Assembly: GCA_964492185.1 (NCBI GenBank)
Contig: CAZBJH010000074.1
Span: 1 to 16,325, forward strand
Source: JAFGSZ01 sp964492185
GTDB lineage: Bacteria > Bacteroidota > Bacteroidia > Bacteroidales > UBA10428
DNA: 16,325 nucleotides
Direction: 5' to 3'
A model generated the notes under the pieces. That model was not told the DNA's origin. It saw nothing but the letters and a program-made list of their open reading frames with translations, and made no database searches. A program made the position numbers and the translations under genes. Positions 1 through 6,602 of this stretch are shown here, one piece after another. The stretch's first letter is position 1, and every line of letters begins with the position of its first letter.

Positions 1-2
1 AC

Positions 3-254
3 GAAAACGGCCAATACAGGGACAAGATACAGATGTTGCGGGATGACCTGAAAAAAGAAGATTATGTTGACCTGCTGATTATGAATGAAAATAACAACAG
101 GATAAATATTTACAGTAAGGAAAAACGTAAGCAAACAGTGGGATTTGTTGCAATTATTGACAGTGAAAATAAGCTTATGATAATTGATGTAAAAGGCAGT
201 CTTGATTTCAGTGAATTTATGAAATTTAAAAACAAGATTGAATCGGGATTCTGA
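3..254 (+). CDS. DUF4252-like protein, C-terminal part (5' end outside window)
   Basis: The reading frame is open from the window edge, so this is the 3' part of a gene that starts upstream. The ATG at position 33 is internal, because in-frame codons from position 3 fit the same fold. The 83 visible residues alternate short beta-like strands with charged loops. A segment LLIMNENNNRINIYSK is followed by VGFVAIIDSENKLMIIDVKG and an amphipathic C-terminal helix. This pattern resembles the C-terminal half of DUF4252 proteins, small and usually signal-peptide-bearing envelope proteins of Bacteroidota with unknown function. The assignment rests on pattern memory only. No catalytic residues are apparent. 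The ABC ATPase gene begins 44 nt downstream on the same strand, so the two could share a transcript. Confidence 0.55.
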   Translation, partial: ENGQYRDKIQMLRDDLKKEDYVDLLIMNENNNRINIYSKEKRKQTVGFVAIIDSENKLMIIDVKGSLDFSEFMKFKNKIESGF

Positions 255-298
255 TACACTTTTAAATATTTGTACTTACTAACCAACAATAAATAATT

Positions 299-1201
299 TT
301 GAAGAACATTATAAGCACTGATCAGTTAACCAAAAGATACAGGAATATTACCGCCGTAAATCATCTTGATCTTGAAATACCAGAACATAGTGTTTTTGGT
401 ATTTTGGGTCCGAACGGCAGCGGTAAAACCACAACCCTGGGAATGATACTGGATGTTATTAATCCAACAAGCGGCACTTATTCCTGGTTTGGAAACAGGA
501 ATAAGAAAGAGAACAGGAAACGTATAGGTTCAATATTGGAGTCACCCGCTTTTTATCCCTATCTGTCAGCAGTCTCTAACCTAAAGATAGTAGCCCGGAT
601 AAAAAACAGGCCGTATAACAATATTGATGAAGTATTATCACTTGTAGGATTATCCGGTCGTAAAAACGACAAGTACAAAACATACTCGCTGGGTATGAAA
701 CAACGATTGGCAATTGCTTCTGCATTGCTGTGTGATCCTTCAGTACTGGTGCTTGATGAGCCGACTAACGGACTTGACCCCCAGGGAATTGCAGAGATAC
801 GTGATATTATTAAAAAGCTTGCTGATGAAAAAAAGACGGTGATCCTGGCAAGCCATTTACTTGATGAAGTTCAGAAAGTATGTACACATTTCGGGGTATT
901 GAATCATGGAGAACTGATCTATAAAGGAAATGTTGAAGAAGTAAGCCGTGATGAACACCTTGTTGAAGTATCAACAGATGATAATAATGCATTGCTGAAG
1001 ATCCTGAATGACTTCCCGGAACAGCTTGGCGTTAAGGAAGAGAACGGAAAGTTCAATGTGATGTTAAAACCATCTGTCAGTGTATCGGATTTTAGCCGTT
1101 ACCTGTATGAACAAGGTATATTCCCAACCCATTTGCTTACCAAAAGAAAAAATCTTGAACAACAATTTCTTGAAATATTAAACCAACCGGAAAATGTATA
1201 A
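299..1201 (+). CDS. ABC-2 exporter ATP-binding protein, BcrA-like
   Basis: This 300-residue ATPase energises a membrane exporter. Its permease partner follows directly and overlaps it by 8 nt. Visible motifs are Walker A GPNGSGKTT (about 37-45), signature YSLGMKQR (129-136), Walker B VLVLDEP (149-155) and the switch histidine in ASH (184-186). The Q-loop region reads ILESPAFYPYLS, with Glu where many ABC ATPases have Gln, as is usual in the BcrA-like branch. The C-terminal 80 or so residues form the extension common in that branch. The start is a TTG, chosen because it gives a normal N-terminus (MKNIISTDQLTKRY) and no in-frame ATG precedes the Walker A motif. Family members export peptides such as bacitracin, lipids or unknown substrates. 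The substrate cannot be told from sequence. Confidence 0.92.
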   Translation: MKNIISTDQLTKRYRNITAVNHLDLEIPEHSVFGILGPNGSGKTTTLGMILDVINPTSGTYSWFGNRNKKENRKRIGSILESPAFYPYLSAVSNLKIVARIKNRPYNNIDEVLSLVGLSGRKNDKYKTYSLGMKQRLAIASALLCDPSVLVLDEPTNGLDPQGIAEIRDIIKKLADEKKTVILASHLLDEVQKVCTHFGVLNHGELIYKGNVEEVSRDEHLVEVSTDDNNALLKILNDFPEQLGVKEENGKFNVMLKPSVSVSDFSRYLYEQGIFPTHLLTKRKNLEQQFLEILNQPENV

Positions 1202-1991
1202 TCATTTTAAAACAGAAATCCTTAAAATACGATCTTACAAGACTTTCTGGATAATTCATATACTATACTTCGCTATTATCCTCCTTGTAATAAGTGGTGT
1301 TAAACTACTCCTTAACTTTCTGGCTGAACAGGGAGAAAAAATAGAGAATATTGATCCGGGTGCAATACCGGTTTTTCAGTTTCCCGACATCTGGCATAAT
1401 TTAACCTGGATAGCAGGCATTTTCAGGATTGTTCCTGCAATCTTTATTATTATTTCAATCACCAATGAGATCAGCTACAATACCCTGCGCCAGAATATTA
1501 TAGATGGGTTAAGCAGGAAGGATTTTTTACGTTCCAAATTGTCACTTATCCTGTTTATCAGCGTTTTATCAACTTTATACCTGTTTATTCTCGGGCTTGT
1601 AATGGGACTGATAAACACCGGGCATATTGAAACAAAATATATTTTCCTGTATATTCCATTTCTCGCCGGACATTTCCTGGAAATATTCATCTATCTGTTA
1701 ATTGCCCTTTTCACAGGATTGTGGATCAGCCGGGCAGGACTGGCTATGATACTTTTACTTTTATATTCATACGTGATTGAACCGATAGTTACATTCAGAA
1801 TTGATTCGGCATTGATAAGCGGCTTTTTCCCCATTAAAGCGATCAATAACCTTATACGCTTTCCGTTTACAAAATACGCTTTAAGGGAAGTTCAGGATCA
1901 TCTGACATGGCAGGATACAGGCATCGCGGTTTTTTATGCTTTTCTTTTTATATGGCTGACCTACCTGATATTAAGGAGAAGGGATCTATAG
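1194..1991 (+). CDS. ABC-2 type exporter permease
   Basis: This 265-residue inner-membrane protein has about six hydrophobic segments, near residues 19-41, 69-90, 115-140, 148-178, 181-200 and 241-260. After the second segment comes NEISYNTLRQNIIDGLSR (from residue 91), the cytoplasmic motif typical of ABC-2 permeases that couples to the ATPase. A basic tail (RRRDL) ends the protein. The gene overlaps the ATPase gene by 8 nt, so the two are translationally coupled and form one exporter with two ATPase and two permease subunits. The stop lies one base from the stop of the convergent regulator gene, leaving no room for a terminator between them. The exported substrate is unknown. Confidence 0.88.
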   Translation: MYNHFKTEILKIRSYKTFWIIHILYFAIILLVISGVKLLLNFLAEQGEKIENIDPGAIPVFQFPDIWHNLTWIAGIFRIVPAIFIIISITNEISYNTLRQNIIDGLSRKDFLRSKLSLILFISVLSTLYLFILGLVMGLINTGHIETKYIFLYIPFLAGHFLEIFIYLLIALFTGLWISRAGLAMILLLLYSYVIEPIVTFRIDSALISGFFPIKAINNLIRFPFTKYALREVQDHLTWQDTGIAVFYAFLFIWLTYLILRRRDL

Positions 1992-1992
1992 A

Positions 1993-2661
1993 TTATTTCA
2001 ATCCGAACATATATGCAAACCTTATAAGTTCTATCATATTTGAAACTTCAAGTTTCCTGTATATATTTTGCCGGTGTGTTTTAACTGTCAGCTCACTTAT
2101 CATTAATTTATCAGCCAGCTCCTTATGTGATTTTCCTTCACTCAGCAGTTTCAATACTTCCTTTTCGCGCCGCGTTAGATCATTGTAACGTGTAAGGTTA
2201 TTTTTTAAATAAATGTAATCGTTTAAAATATCAACAACCTTATCTTCAAAATCTTCGAGGACTGATACCGGATTGGTAATGGATATCGTACAATCCCTTC
2301 CTTCAAGTAACTTGGTGTTAGTATGAAACCACTGATAATCGGTAGCCGGGGTTTTTATGTACTGAAAAAAACTTATCACTTTGCTGTAATCCCCGCTGGC
2401 AACAAGCTCTTTCAACTGGGGGATCACCCTTTCAGTGGTTTCAGGATGTATAAAAGATGCAAGAAAATTATGTCCTCCCTGTTGAAACAAATCTTTCTTA
2501 ATACCAAAATCAGTTTCCATTCTGGGACTAATATATACCAGTGAAAAATCGTTAATACTGTTTAAGTGCAACCACCCTGGCACCAGCTCACTGATCTCAT
2601 CCAGTGAGATGTCACCATTTACCAAAAGGCCATTAAGCTTTTCAAATTGATCCAATTTCAT
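1993..2661 (-). CDS. PAS-domain LuxR-family transcriptional regulator
   Basis: This 222-residue protein has two parts. Residues about 30-135 form a PAS-like sensor fold (SLVYISPRMETDFGI, then IHPETTERVIPQLKEL and YQWFHTNTKLL). Residues about 160-222 form a LuxR/GerE helix-turn-helix (LTRREKEVLKLLSEGKSHKE, then LTVKTHRQNIYRKLEV). There is no phospho-acceptor receiver domain, so this is not a classical response regulator. A ligand or redox input through the PAS fold is the likely control, but that is inference. Such proteins are common in Bacteroidota. It starts at an ATG and faces away from the DUF2062 gene. Its 3' end meets the exporter permease gene with one intervening base. Whether it regulates that exporter cannot be judged from position alone. 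Confidence 0.88.
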   Translation of the reverse strand: MKLDQFEKLNGLLVNGDISLDEISELVPGWLHLNSINDFSLVYISPRMETDFGIKKDLFQQGGHNFLASFIHPETTERVIPQLKELVASGDYSKVISFFQYIKTPATDYQWFHTNTKLLEGRDCTISITNPVSVLEDFEDKVVDILNDYIYLKNNLTRYNDLTRREKEVLKLLSEGKSHKELADKLMISELTVKTHRQNIYRKLEVSNMIELIRFAYMFGLK

Positions 2662-2981
2662 ATTACATTACCATAACAAAATACAAATAAAAAAAATAAA
2701 TAAATGTTAATCAAGTATTTAATCATATGATACATTATCTTTGTCAAAATAAAGATAAAAACAAAGCCGGAATTCACAAACGAATAAAATAAAATGTATC
2801 TTATACGGTAAACAACAGTAACTTAAAAGTATCAGGTGAATATACTATTTCTGTAAATTGTTCGTTCAGGCTAAAATGAATTTTTGGTAAAACAATATCA
2901 CTCTTTAATCGAAAAAAACAACTTATCGCTAAATAAATCGTATAGGGAGTTAGTATTTTTTTTTGGAAAGGAATAACCATT
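2662..2981. other. AT-rich divergent intergenic region
   Basis: This 320-bp gap separates the divergent PAS-LuxR and DUF2062 genes. It is very AT-rich and contains several runs of A or T. I see one good TAnnTTTG box on the plus strand (listed separately). For the minus strand there is only a near-match, TATTTTG with one spacer base missing, about 17-23 nt upstream of the regulator ATG. A purine-rich ribosome binding site, GGAAAGGA (2965-2972), sits 9 nt before the DUF2062 ATG. I see no convincing small gene, RNA or repeat in the rest. Confidence 0.6.
2736..2743 (+). promoter_or_regulatory. Candidate Bacteroidota -7 box (TATCTTTG)
   Basis: TATCTTTG matches the Bacteroidota primary sigma -7 consensus TAnnTTTG. 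A clear TTG at the expected -33 position is lacking. If used, transcription would begin near 2750 and give a leader of about 230 nt before the DUF2062 gene, which is long. The match alone is weak evidence in AT-rich DNA. Confidence 0.35.
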
Positions 2982-3458
2982 ATGGGGAGGTTGATAAGGA
3001 AATCGCGTAAAAGATTAATCGCAATTATCATTAAATTTTTAAAACAGGGAATTACACCCGAAAGACTGGCTCTCTCAATATCATTGGGAATTACAGTGGG
3101 CATAATACCTTTAATAGGTGTTACTACTATAATAATATCAGCCGCTGTATTTTCTTTAAGGTTAAATTTTGCTGCTGCACAATTGGTGCATTATGTTGTA
3201 CATCCAATACAGATCGCATTATTTATACCATTTATTAAGCTTGGTGAGATTTTTCACAGTGAAGCATTATTACCCGGATCATTTCTCAATCTGCTCGGGC
3301 AGGCAAAAGCCGACCTGTGGGGTACTATTCACGATTTCTGGGTAGCTAACCTGTCTGCACTTGGTATCTGGACAATTATTGCTTTGCCAATGGGTATTAT
3401 TTTGTACCGTGTATCTTTGGCTGGTATTAGGCAGATTGCTGTCGTGCGATCTAAATAA
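2982..3458 (+). CDS. DUF2062 domain membrane protein
   Basis: This 158-residue protein has a basic amphipathic N-terminus (GRLIRKSRKRLIAIIIKF). It is followed by the DUF2062 signature ITPERLALSISLGITVGIIP (about residues 24-43), which continues into LIGVTTIIISAAVFSLRLN and HYVVHPIQIALFIPF. Hydrophobic segments lie near 32-58, 70-88 and 124-146. DUF2062 proteins are inner-membrane proteins of unknown function, sometimes fused to glycosyltransferases. Here the domain stands alone. The start is well supported by GGAAAGGA 9 nt upstream. The TAA stop coincides with the first bases of a dispersed repeat, so the native 3' end may have been changed by the insertion. A family 4-like glycosyltransferase gene lies convergently about 400 bp away. 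Confidence 0.85.
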   Translation: MGRLIRKSRKRLIAIIIKFLKQGITPERLALSISLGITVGIIPLIGVTTIIISAAVFSLRLNFAAAQLVHYVVHPIQIALFIPFIKLGEIFHSEALLPGSFLNLLGQAKADLWGTIHDFWVANLSALGIWTIIALPMGIILYRVSLAGIRQIAVVRSK

Positions 3459-3600
3459 TGTCTGTCCATAATGTCCGATATCTGCGTTGCTGCTCACATT
3501 TTAAATCCTCAAATACTTTAGTATTCTCCGGTTTAAAATGCTCACGCGCCTTGATCTCGAACATTCTGAACAAACACTATCAGTATATTAACGGACACTA
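3456..3600 (+). mobile_element. TA-bounded palindromic repeat, copy A (diverged)
   Basis: This 145-bp copy begins TAATGTCTGTCCATAATGTC and ends AACGGACACTA, matching the left and right termini of copies B and D. The middle differs in sequence but keeps the design: GCTCACATTTTAAA on the left pairs imperfectly with TTTAAAATGCTCACG on the right, around a short centre. Its first three bases, TAA, are the stop codon of the DUF2062 gene. No coding capacity is seen, so it is non-autonomous and MITE-like if it is mobile. Confidence 0.7.
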
Positions 3601-3610
3601 TATAATCGCC

Positions 3611-3764
3611 ATATGCCGCAAGTCTATGATTTGTGGCTCTATAATTTAACATTCGAACTGCCATCAGTCACAGACTTGCGGTAGTATATTTATGTTGAAG
3701 ACCACAAGTCACAGACTTGCGGTGGTAGGAAAAGATATGCCGCAAGTCTGTGACTTGTGGCTCT
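3611..3764. repeat. Four-unit hairpin repeat array (CCGCAAGTC/GACTTGTGG units)
   Basis: Four copies of a near-palindromic unit occur here, built from CCGCAAGTC, a central TGT, and GACTTGTGG. The orientations are plus (about 3616-3636), minus (about 3661-3681), minus (3702-3722) and plus (3740-3760). The 30-bp stretch at 3611-3640 is repeated at 3735-3764 with only a few changes. The last two units form a perfect 21-bp inverted repeat with a 17-bp spacer. The array resembles REP/BIME-type palindromic repeats. It sits where the left half of another TA-bounded element would be expected. Confidence 0.75.
3702..3760. terminator. Perfect 21-bp stem-loop, possible bidirectional terminator
   Basis: Positions 3702-3722 are the exact reverse complement of 3740-3760, giving a strong stem with a 17-nt loop. 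It lies between the convergent DUF2062 and glycosyltransferase genes and so could stop transcription from both sides. No U-tract follows the stem on either strand, so intrinsic termination is uncertain. Confidence 0.3.
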
Positions 3765-3857
3765 CGCGTTTTCGGACCGCGCGAGCCTTGCAAATGGAAC
3801 TTTCTGAACAGACACATGTCCGGTTAAACATTTTACCGATTTTATTGATGTACACTA
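3762..3857 (+). mobile_element. Right half of a TA-bounded palindromic repeat (copy A2)
   Basis: From TCGCGTTTTCGGACCGCGCG to TACACTA this 96-bp stretch matches the right halves of copies B and D, including GAACAGACACATG and CGGTTAAACATTTT. The left half is missing, and the hairpin array lies in its place. Its terminal bases CTA, read on the minus strand, are the TAG stop codon of the family 4 glycosyltransferase gene. Confidence 0.75.
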
Positions 3858-4958
3858 TATAATCTCTGAATAAATATCCCGGAGGATTTTCTCCTCATTT
3901 TCCCAGCAAAGTTCTTCGGATGCTTTTTTAAGATTTTGCTTCCAACGTTCTCTCAGCTTTTCATTAAAAAGCATTTCACTGATAATGCCGGCAAGTTGTT
4001 TAGGGTCTTTTTGCAATGTAGTAACACCGATATCATATCCTTTAACTATTTTCCTCATTTCAGGAAAATCAGAAACCAGCACAGGTATACCGGCATGGAT
4101 ATAATCAAAAAGTTTATTTGGTAAGGCATAATAATAGTTCTGACCGATATGCTCCTCAAGTGATATCCCCAGGTCAGCCTTTGCCGTAACAACATGAAGA
4201 TCGGAAGGATTAAGCCGTCCCGTAAAGATAACCCTGTCACTTAGTTTTTTTTCATATGCCAAAGCCTTTAGATGCAATGTAATATCCCCGTCACCAGCAA
4301 TCAAAAAAACTACATTTTCGAGGTACTTCATCGATAAAATCACATTTTCCAGTCCCCTTCCTGTATTTAGCACCCCCTGATAGATAATAATCTTTTTCTC
4401 GGGGTTGAGTTCTATACTTTTTCCGTGCCTTTTAACCGAACAATCCGGCAAATTGCGCACTACCTTCATTTCAATACCATAAGCCCGCGAATAAATGGAA
4501 GCCAATGAATCACATACAGTATATGAATAATGTATCCGCGGCAAAATATACCTTTCCAGTCCTTTCCATACTGATCGCACAAAAGGCCGCCCTGTCAATT
4601 CGGGAACTTCGGTAAAATATTCATGGCTGTCATAAACAAGCGGTTTTGATCTTAACACGGATACCAGCCATGAGGCAGCCAGGGTATCAAGGTCATTGGC
4701 TACAATAACATCAAAACGGTGAAACAAAAGATATATGAACAACCTGATATTATAAGCTGCATAAAATAATGGCCCCTTATGAAAAAGGAACCGGAAACGC
4801 TTAACCGAATAATCTGCTTTTATAAGCGCCGGACTGCCGGGAAGTACTCTGCCAGTAATATGTACCTCACAATTATTTCTGATCAGGAATCCCGCTACTT
4901 TTTGTACGCGCTGATCAGTAACAATATCATTGGTAACCGCTAAAATAATCCGTTTCAA
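3855..4958 (-). CDS. GT-B glycosyltransferase, family 4-like
   Basis: This is a cytosolic or membrane-associated glycosyltransferase of about 367 residues with two Rossmann-like domains. The N-terminal part reads RIILAVTNDIVTDQRVQKVA, then DVIVANDLDTL and VYDSHEYFTEVPEL. The C-terminal, donor-binding part has IIIYQGVLNTGRGLENVI, LIAGDGD, VIFTGRL and ALPNKLFDYIHAGIPVLVSD. These are typical of GT4-type retaining enzymes. Acceptor and sugar donor cannot be told. No in-frame ATG is available. I chose the TTG at 4956-4958 because family members usually begin right before the KRIILAVTND-like strand. A longer frame also opens with TTG at 5012, adding 18 residues. The TAG stop is formed by the terminus of a dispersed repeat. 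The gene is divergent from murB. Confidence 0.85.
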   Translation of the reverse strand: MKRIILAVTNDIVTDQRVQKVAGFLIRNNCEVHITGRVLPGSPALIKADYSVKRFRFLFHKGPLFYAAYNIRLFIYLLFHRFDVIVANDLDTLAASWLVSVLRSKPLVYDSHEYFTEVPELTGRPFVRSVWKGLERYILPRIHYSYTVCDSLASIYSRAYGIEMKVVRNLPDCSVKRHGKSIELNPEKKIIIYQGVLNTGRGLENVILSMKYLENVVFLIAGDGDITLHLKALAYEKKLSDRVIFTGRLNPSDLHVVTAKADLGISLEEHIGQNYYYALPNKLFDYIHAGIPVLVSDFPEMRKIVKGYDIGVTTLQKDPKQLAGIISEMLFNEKLRERWKQNLKKASEELCWENEEKILRDIYSEII

Positions 4959-5155
4959 ATTGTGACTACTTTCTGTTGCTGTAAAAATAATCTTTAAATC
5001 GTAAAGCAACAATTCAAAGATGTGAATAATCGCCGGTTATATCATTATGCTGAATAGACCAGCTATTAAAAAATCCATCCTGCGTTCTGACTATCAAAAT
5101 TCTGACCGCCTGAAAAAAATCTTATATGTCAAAGCAGGATTAACCGACAGTTCAT

Positions 5156-5163
5156 TATATTTG
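5156..5163 (+). promoter_or_regulatory. Candidate murB promoter -7 box (TATATTTG)
   Basis: TATATTTG fits TAnnTTTG and lies 17 nt before the murB ATG. Transcription would start near 5170 with a very short leader. No clear TTG is present at -33. Confidence 0.45.
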
Positions 5164-5180
5164 TTATTTCATTTTCTACT

Positions 5181-6194
5181 ATGCAGAAACCAATACAAAA
5201 CATTTCTTTAAGGGAGTTTAATACTTTCGGGATTGATGTTACAGCCAAATGGTTTCTGAGACTCCGGGATAGCAGGGAAATTCATGAATTCATACATTCG
5301 GAATATGCCGGGATCCAGCCTCGTTTTATACTTGGCGGAGGAAGTAATGTTGTTTTTACTGACAACTATGATGGTTTGATCCTTAAACCCTCAATAAAAG
5401 GAATCGAAATTATACAACAAGATAAGGAACATGTGCTTGTCAGAGCCGGAGCAAATGAAGACTGGGATGGCTTTGTGGCATGGTGTGTGAATAATAATTT
5501 CGCGGGGATTGAAAACCTTTCTTTTATTCCCGGCAGTGTCGGGGCAAGTCCTGTACAAAATATCGGCGCATATGGAGTTGAAGTGAAAGACCGCATCCAT
5601 ACTGTTGAAGGAATAGAACTGAAAACCGGGAATAAACGTGTTTTTACAAGGGAGCAATGTGTTTTTTCATACCGGAACAGCATTTTTAAAAACAAACTCA
5701 AAGGACAGTATATTATTACAAATGTCAACTTCAGGCTTGATAAAAAACACACGTACATAACAGGATACGGCACACTTGAAAAAGAACTTGATAGTTTTCC
5801 TGAAACCACTATTAATAATATCAGGAAAGCAGTTATAGCTATCAGGAGGTCTAAACTTCCTGACCCTGTGGAATTTGGTAACGCGGGAAGTTTTTTTAAG
5901 AACCCTGTAGTAACGGATGAAATTGCAGAAAACCTATTGAGATATTATCCTAAAATGCCATACTGGAAACTTGGTAACGGAAGCGTTAAACTGTCAGCAG
6001 CCTGGCTGATAGAAATGGTAAAGTGGAAAGGAAAAAAAATAGGAAATGTCGGGACACATAAAAATCAACCACTGGTCATCATCAACCTCGGCAATGCGAA
6101 CGGTACCGAAGTAGCTGAATTTGCCAGAAAGATCCAGAAAATTGTTGTGAATAAATTTGCTATCAGCCTGGAACCTGAAGTCACAATTATTTAG
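5181..6194 (+). CDS. murB: UDP-N-acetylenolpyruvoylglucosamine reductase (MurB)
   Basis: MurB is a cytosolic FAD enzyme that uses NADPH to reduce UDP-GlcNAc-enolpyruvate to UDP-MurNAc, the second committed step of peptidoglycan synthesis. The 337 residues fit the E. coli-like type I. FAD-binding motifs are LGGGSNVV (51-58) and IPGSVGASPVQNIGAYG (116-132). The type I loop is YRNSIFK (164-170). The proton-donor serine lies in GNAGSFFKNP (233-242, Ser237), and the C-terminal acid is in LEPEV (330-334). The ATG start gives the expected N-terminus (NISLREFNTFGIDVTA). The gene stands alone, divergent from the glycosyltransferase. The protein ends just after LEPEV, which is normal for the family, although its TAG stop is the first three bases of a dispersed repeat. 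Confidence 0.97.
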   Translation: MQKPIQNISLREFNTFGIDVTAKWFLRLRDSREIHEFIHSEYAGIQPRFILGGGSNVVFTDNYDGLILKPSIKGIEIIQQDKEHVLVRAGANEDWDGFVAWCVNNNFAGIENLSFIPGSVGASPVQNIGAYGVEVKDRIHTVEGIELKTGNKRVFTREQCVFSYRNSIFKNKLKGQYIITNVNFRLDKKHTYITGYGTLEKELDSFPETTINNIRKAVIAIRRSKLPDPVEFGNAGSFFKNPVVTDEIAENLLRYYPKMPYWKLGNGSVKLSAAWLIEMVKWKGKKIGNVGTHKNQPLVIINLGNANGTEVAEFARKIQKIVVNKFAISLEPEVTII

Positions 6195-6358
6195 TGTCTG
6201 TCCATAAAGTCCCATTTGCCGCGTTACGCTTGTCCGAAAATTGCTCATTTACGACTGGTAAACTCCGCATTTTCGGACTGCGCAAGCCTTGCAAATTGAA
6301 CTTTCTGAACAGACACATGTTCGGTTAAACATTTTGACTACTTTATAGACGGACACTA
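6192..6358 (+). mobile_element. TA-bounded palindromic repeat, copy B (full length)
   Basis: This 167-bp copy runs from TAGTGTCTGTCCATAAAGTC to TATAGACGGACACTA. The two ends are imperfect inverted repeats of about 20 bp. The left 62 bp also pair imperfectly with about 6256-6318, whose inner end (CAGACACA) is a second inverted copy of the terminus. The element thus carries three terminus-like motifs: one left, one inner right and one outer right. Its first 63 bases are identical to copy D, and both are 167 bp. No open reading frame is present. The first TAG is the murB stop codon. Confidence 0.85.
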
Positions 6359-6360
6359 TT

Positions 6361-6400
6361 TAGTGTCTGTCCATAATGTCCCATTTGCTGCGTTACGCTT
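6361..6400 (+). mobile_element. Left-end fragment of the TA-bounded repeat (copy C)
   Basis: About 40 bp matching the left end (TAGTGTCTGTCCATAATGTC, then CCATTTGCTGCGTTACGCTT) begin two bases after copy B ends, in the same orientation. The match stops near 6400. This suggests a truncated tandem copy or a recombination remnant. Confidence 0.75.
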
Positions 6401-6557
6401 ATCGTTCACCTTTATTGTATAATGTTTACTCCTGTCTAACAAAACCCATAAACAACAGTTATTCATTATTTTACTGATTACCGAATACCTATACAAACCA
6501 CCCGTAACTCTTGTTAGTTTACTTTTGTACTAAATCCCGATTTCGCGGAATACTGTT

Positions 6558-6602
6558 CACCATTCACCGACTGATTACCGATTACCGACAACCGGTCACC
6601 GT
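6558..6602. repeat. Degenerate short ACCG/GATTACCG repeat
   Basis: The stretch just downstream of the phosphohexomutase stop codon consists of loosely repeated words: TTCACC, ATTCACCG, GATTACCG twice, then GTCACCG. It is a low-complexity run rather than coding sequence. The 158 bp between copy C and this run hold nothing I can assign. Confidence 0.5.

Noticed and set aside
3458..3649. A 63-codon plus-strand open frame over repeat copy A
   Set aside because: It lies entirely in palindromic repeat DNA, with no ribosome binding site and no recognisable domain.
3611..3764. A CRISPR array
   Set aside because: The units alternate in orientation, spacers are of unequal length, and no cas genes are present; this is a palindromic repeat cluster.
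5366..5809. A 147-codon open frame on the minus strand inside murB
   Set aside because: It is fully covered by the well-supported murB gene, and its composition (many Ser, Leu, Phe, Pro) is that of an antisense shadow.
6520..6527. TACTTTTG, a TAnnTTTG match on the plus strand
   Set aside because: There is no plus-strand gene downstream; it reads into the 3' end of the phosphohexomutase gene and has no -33 element. It is probably chance in AT-rich DNA.
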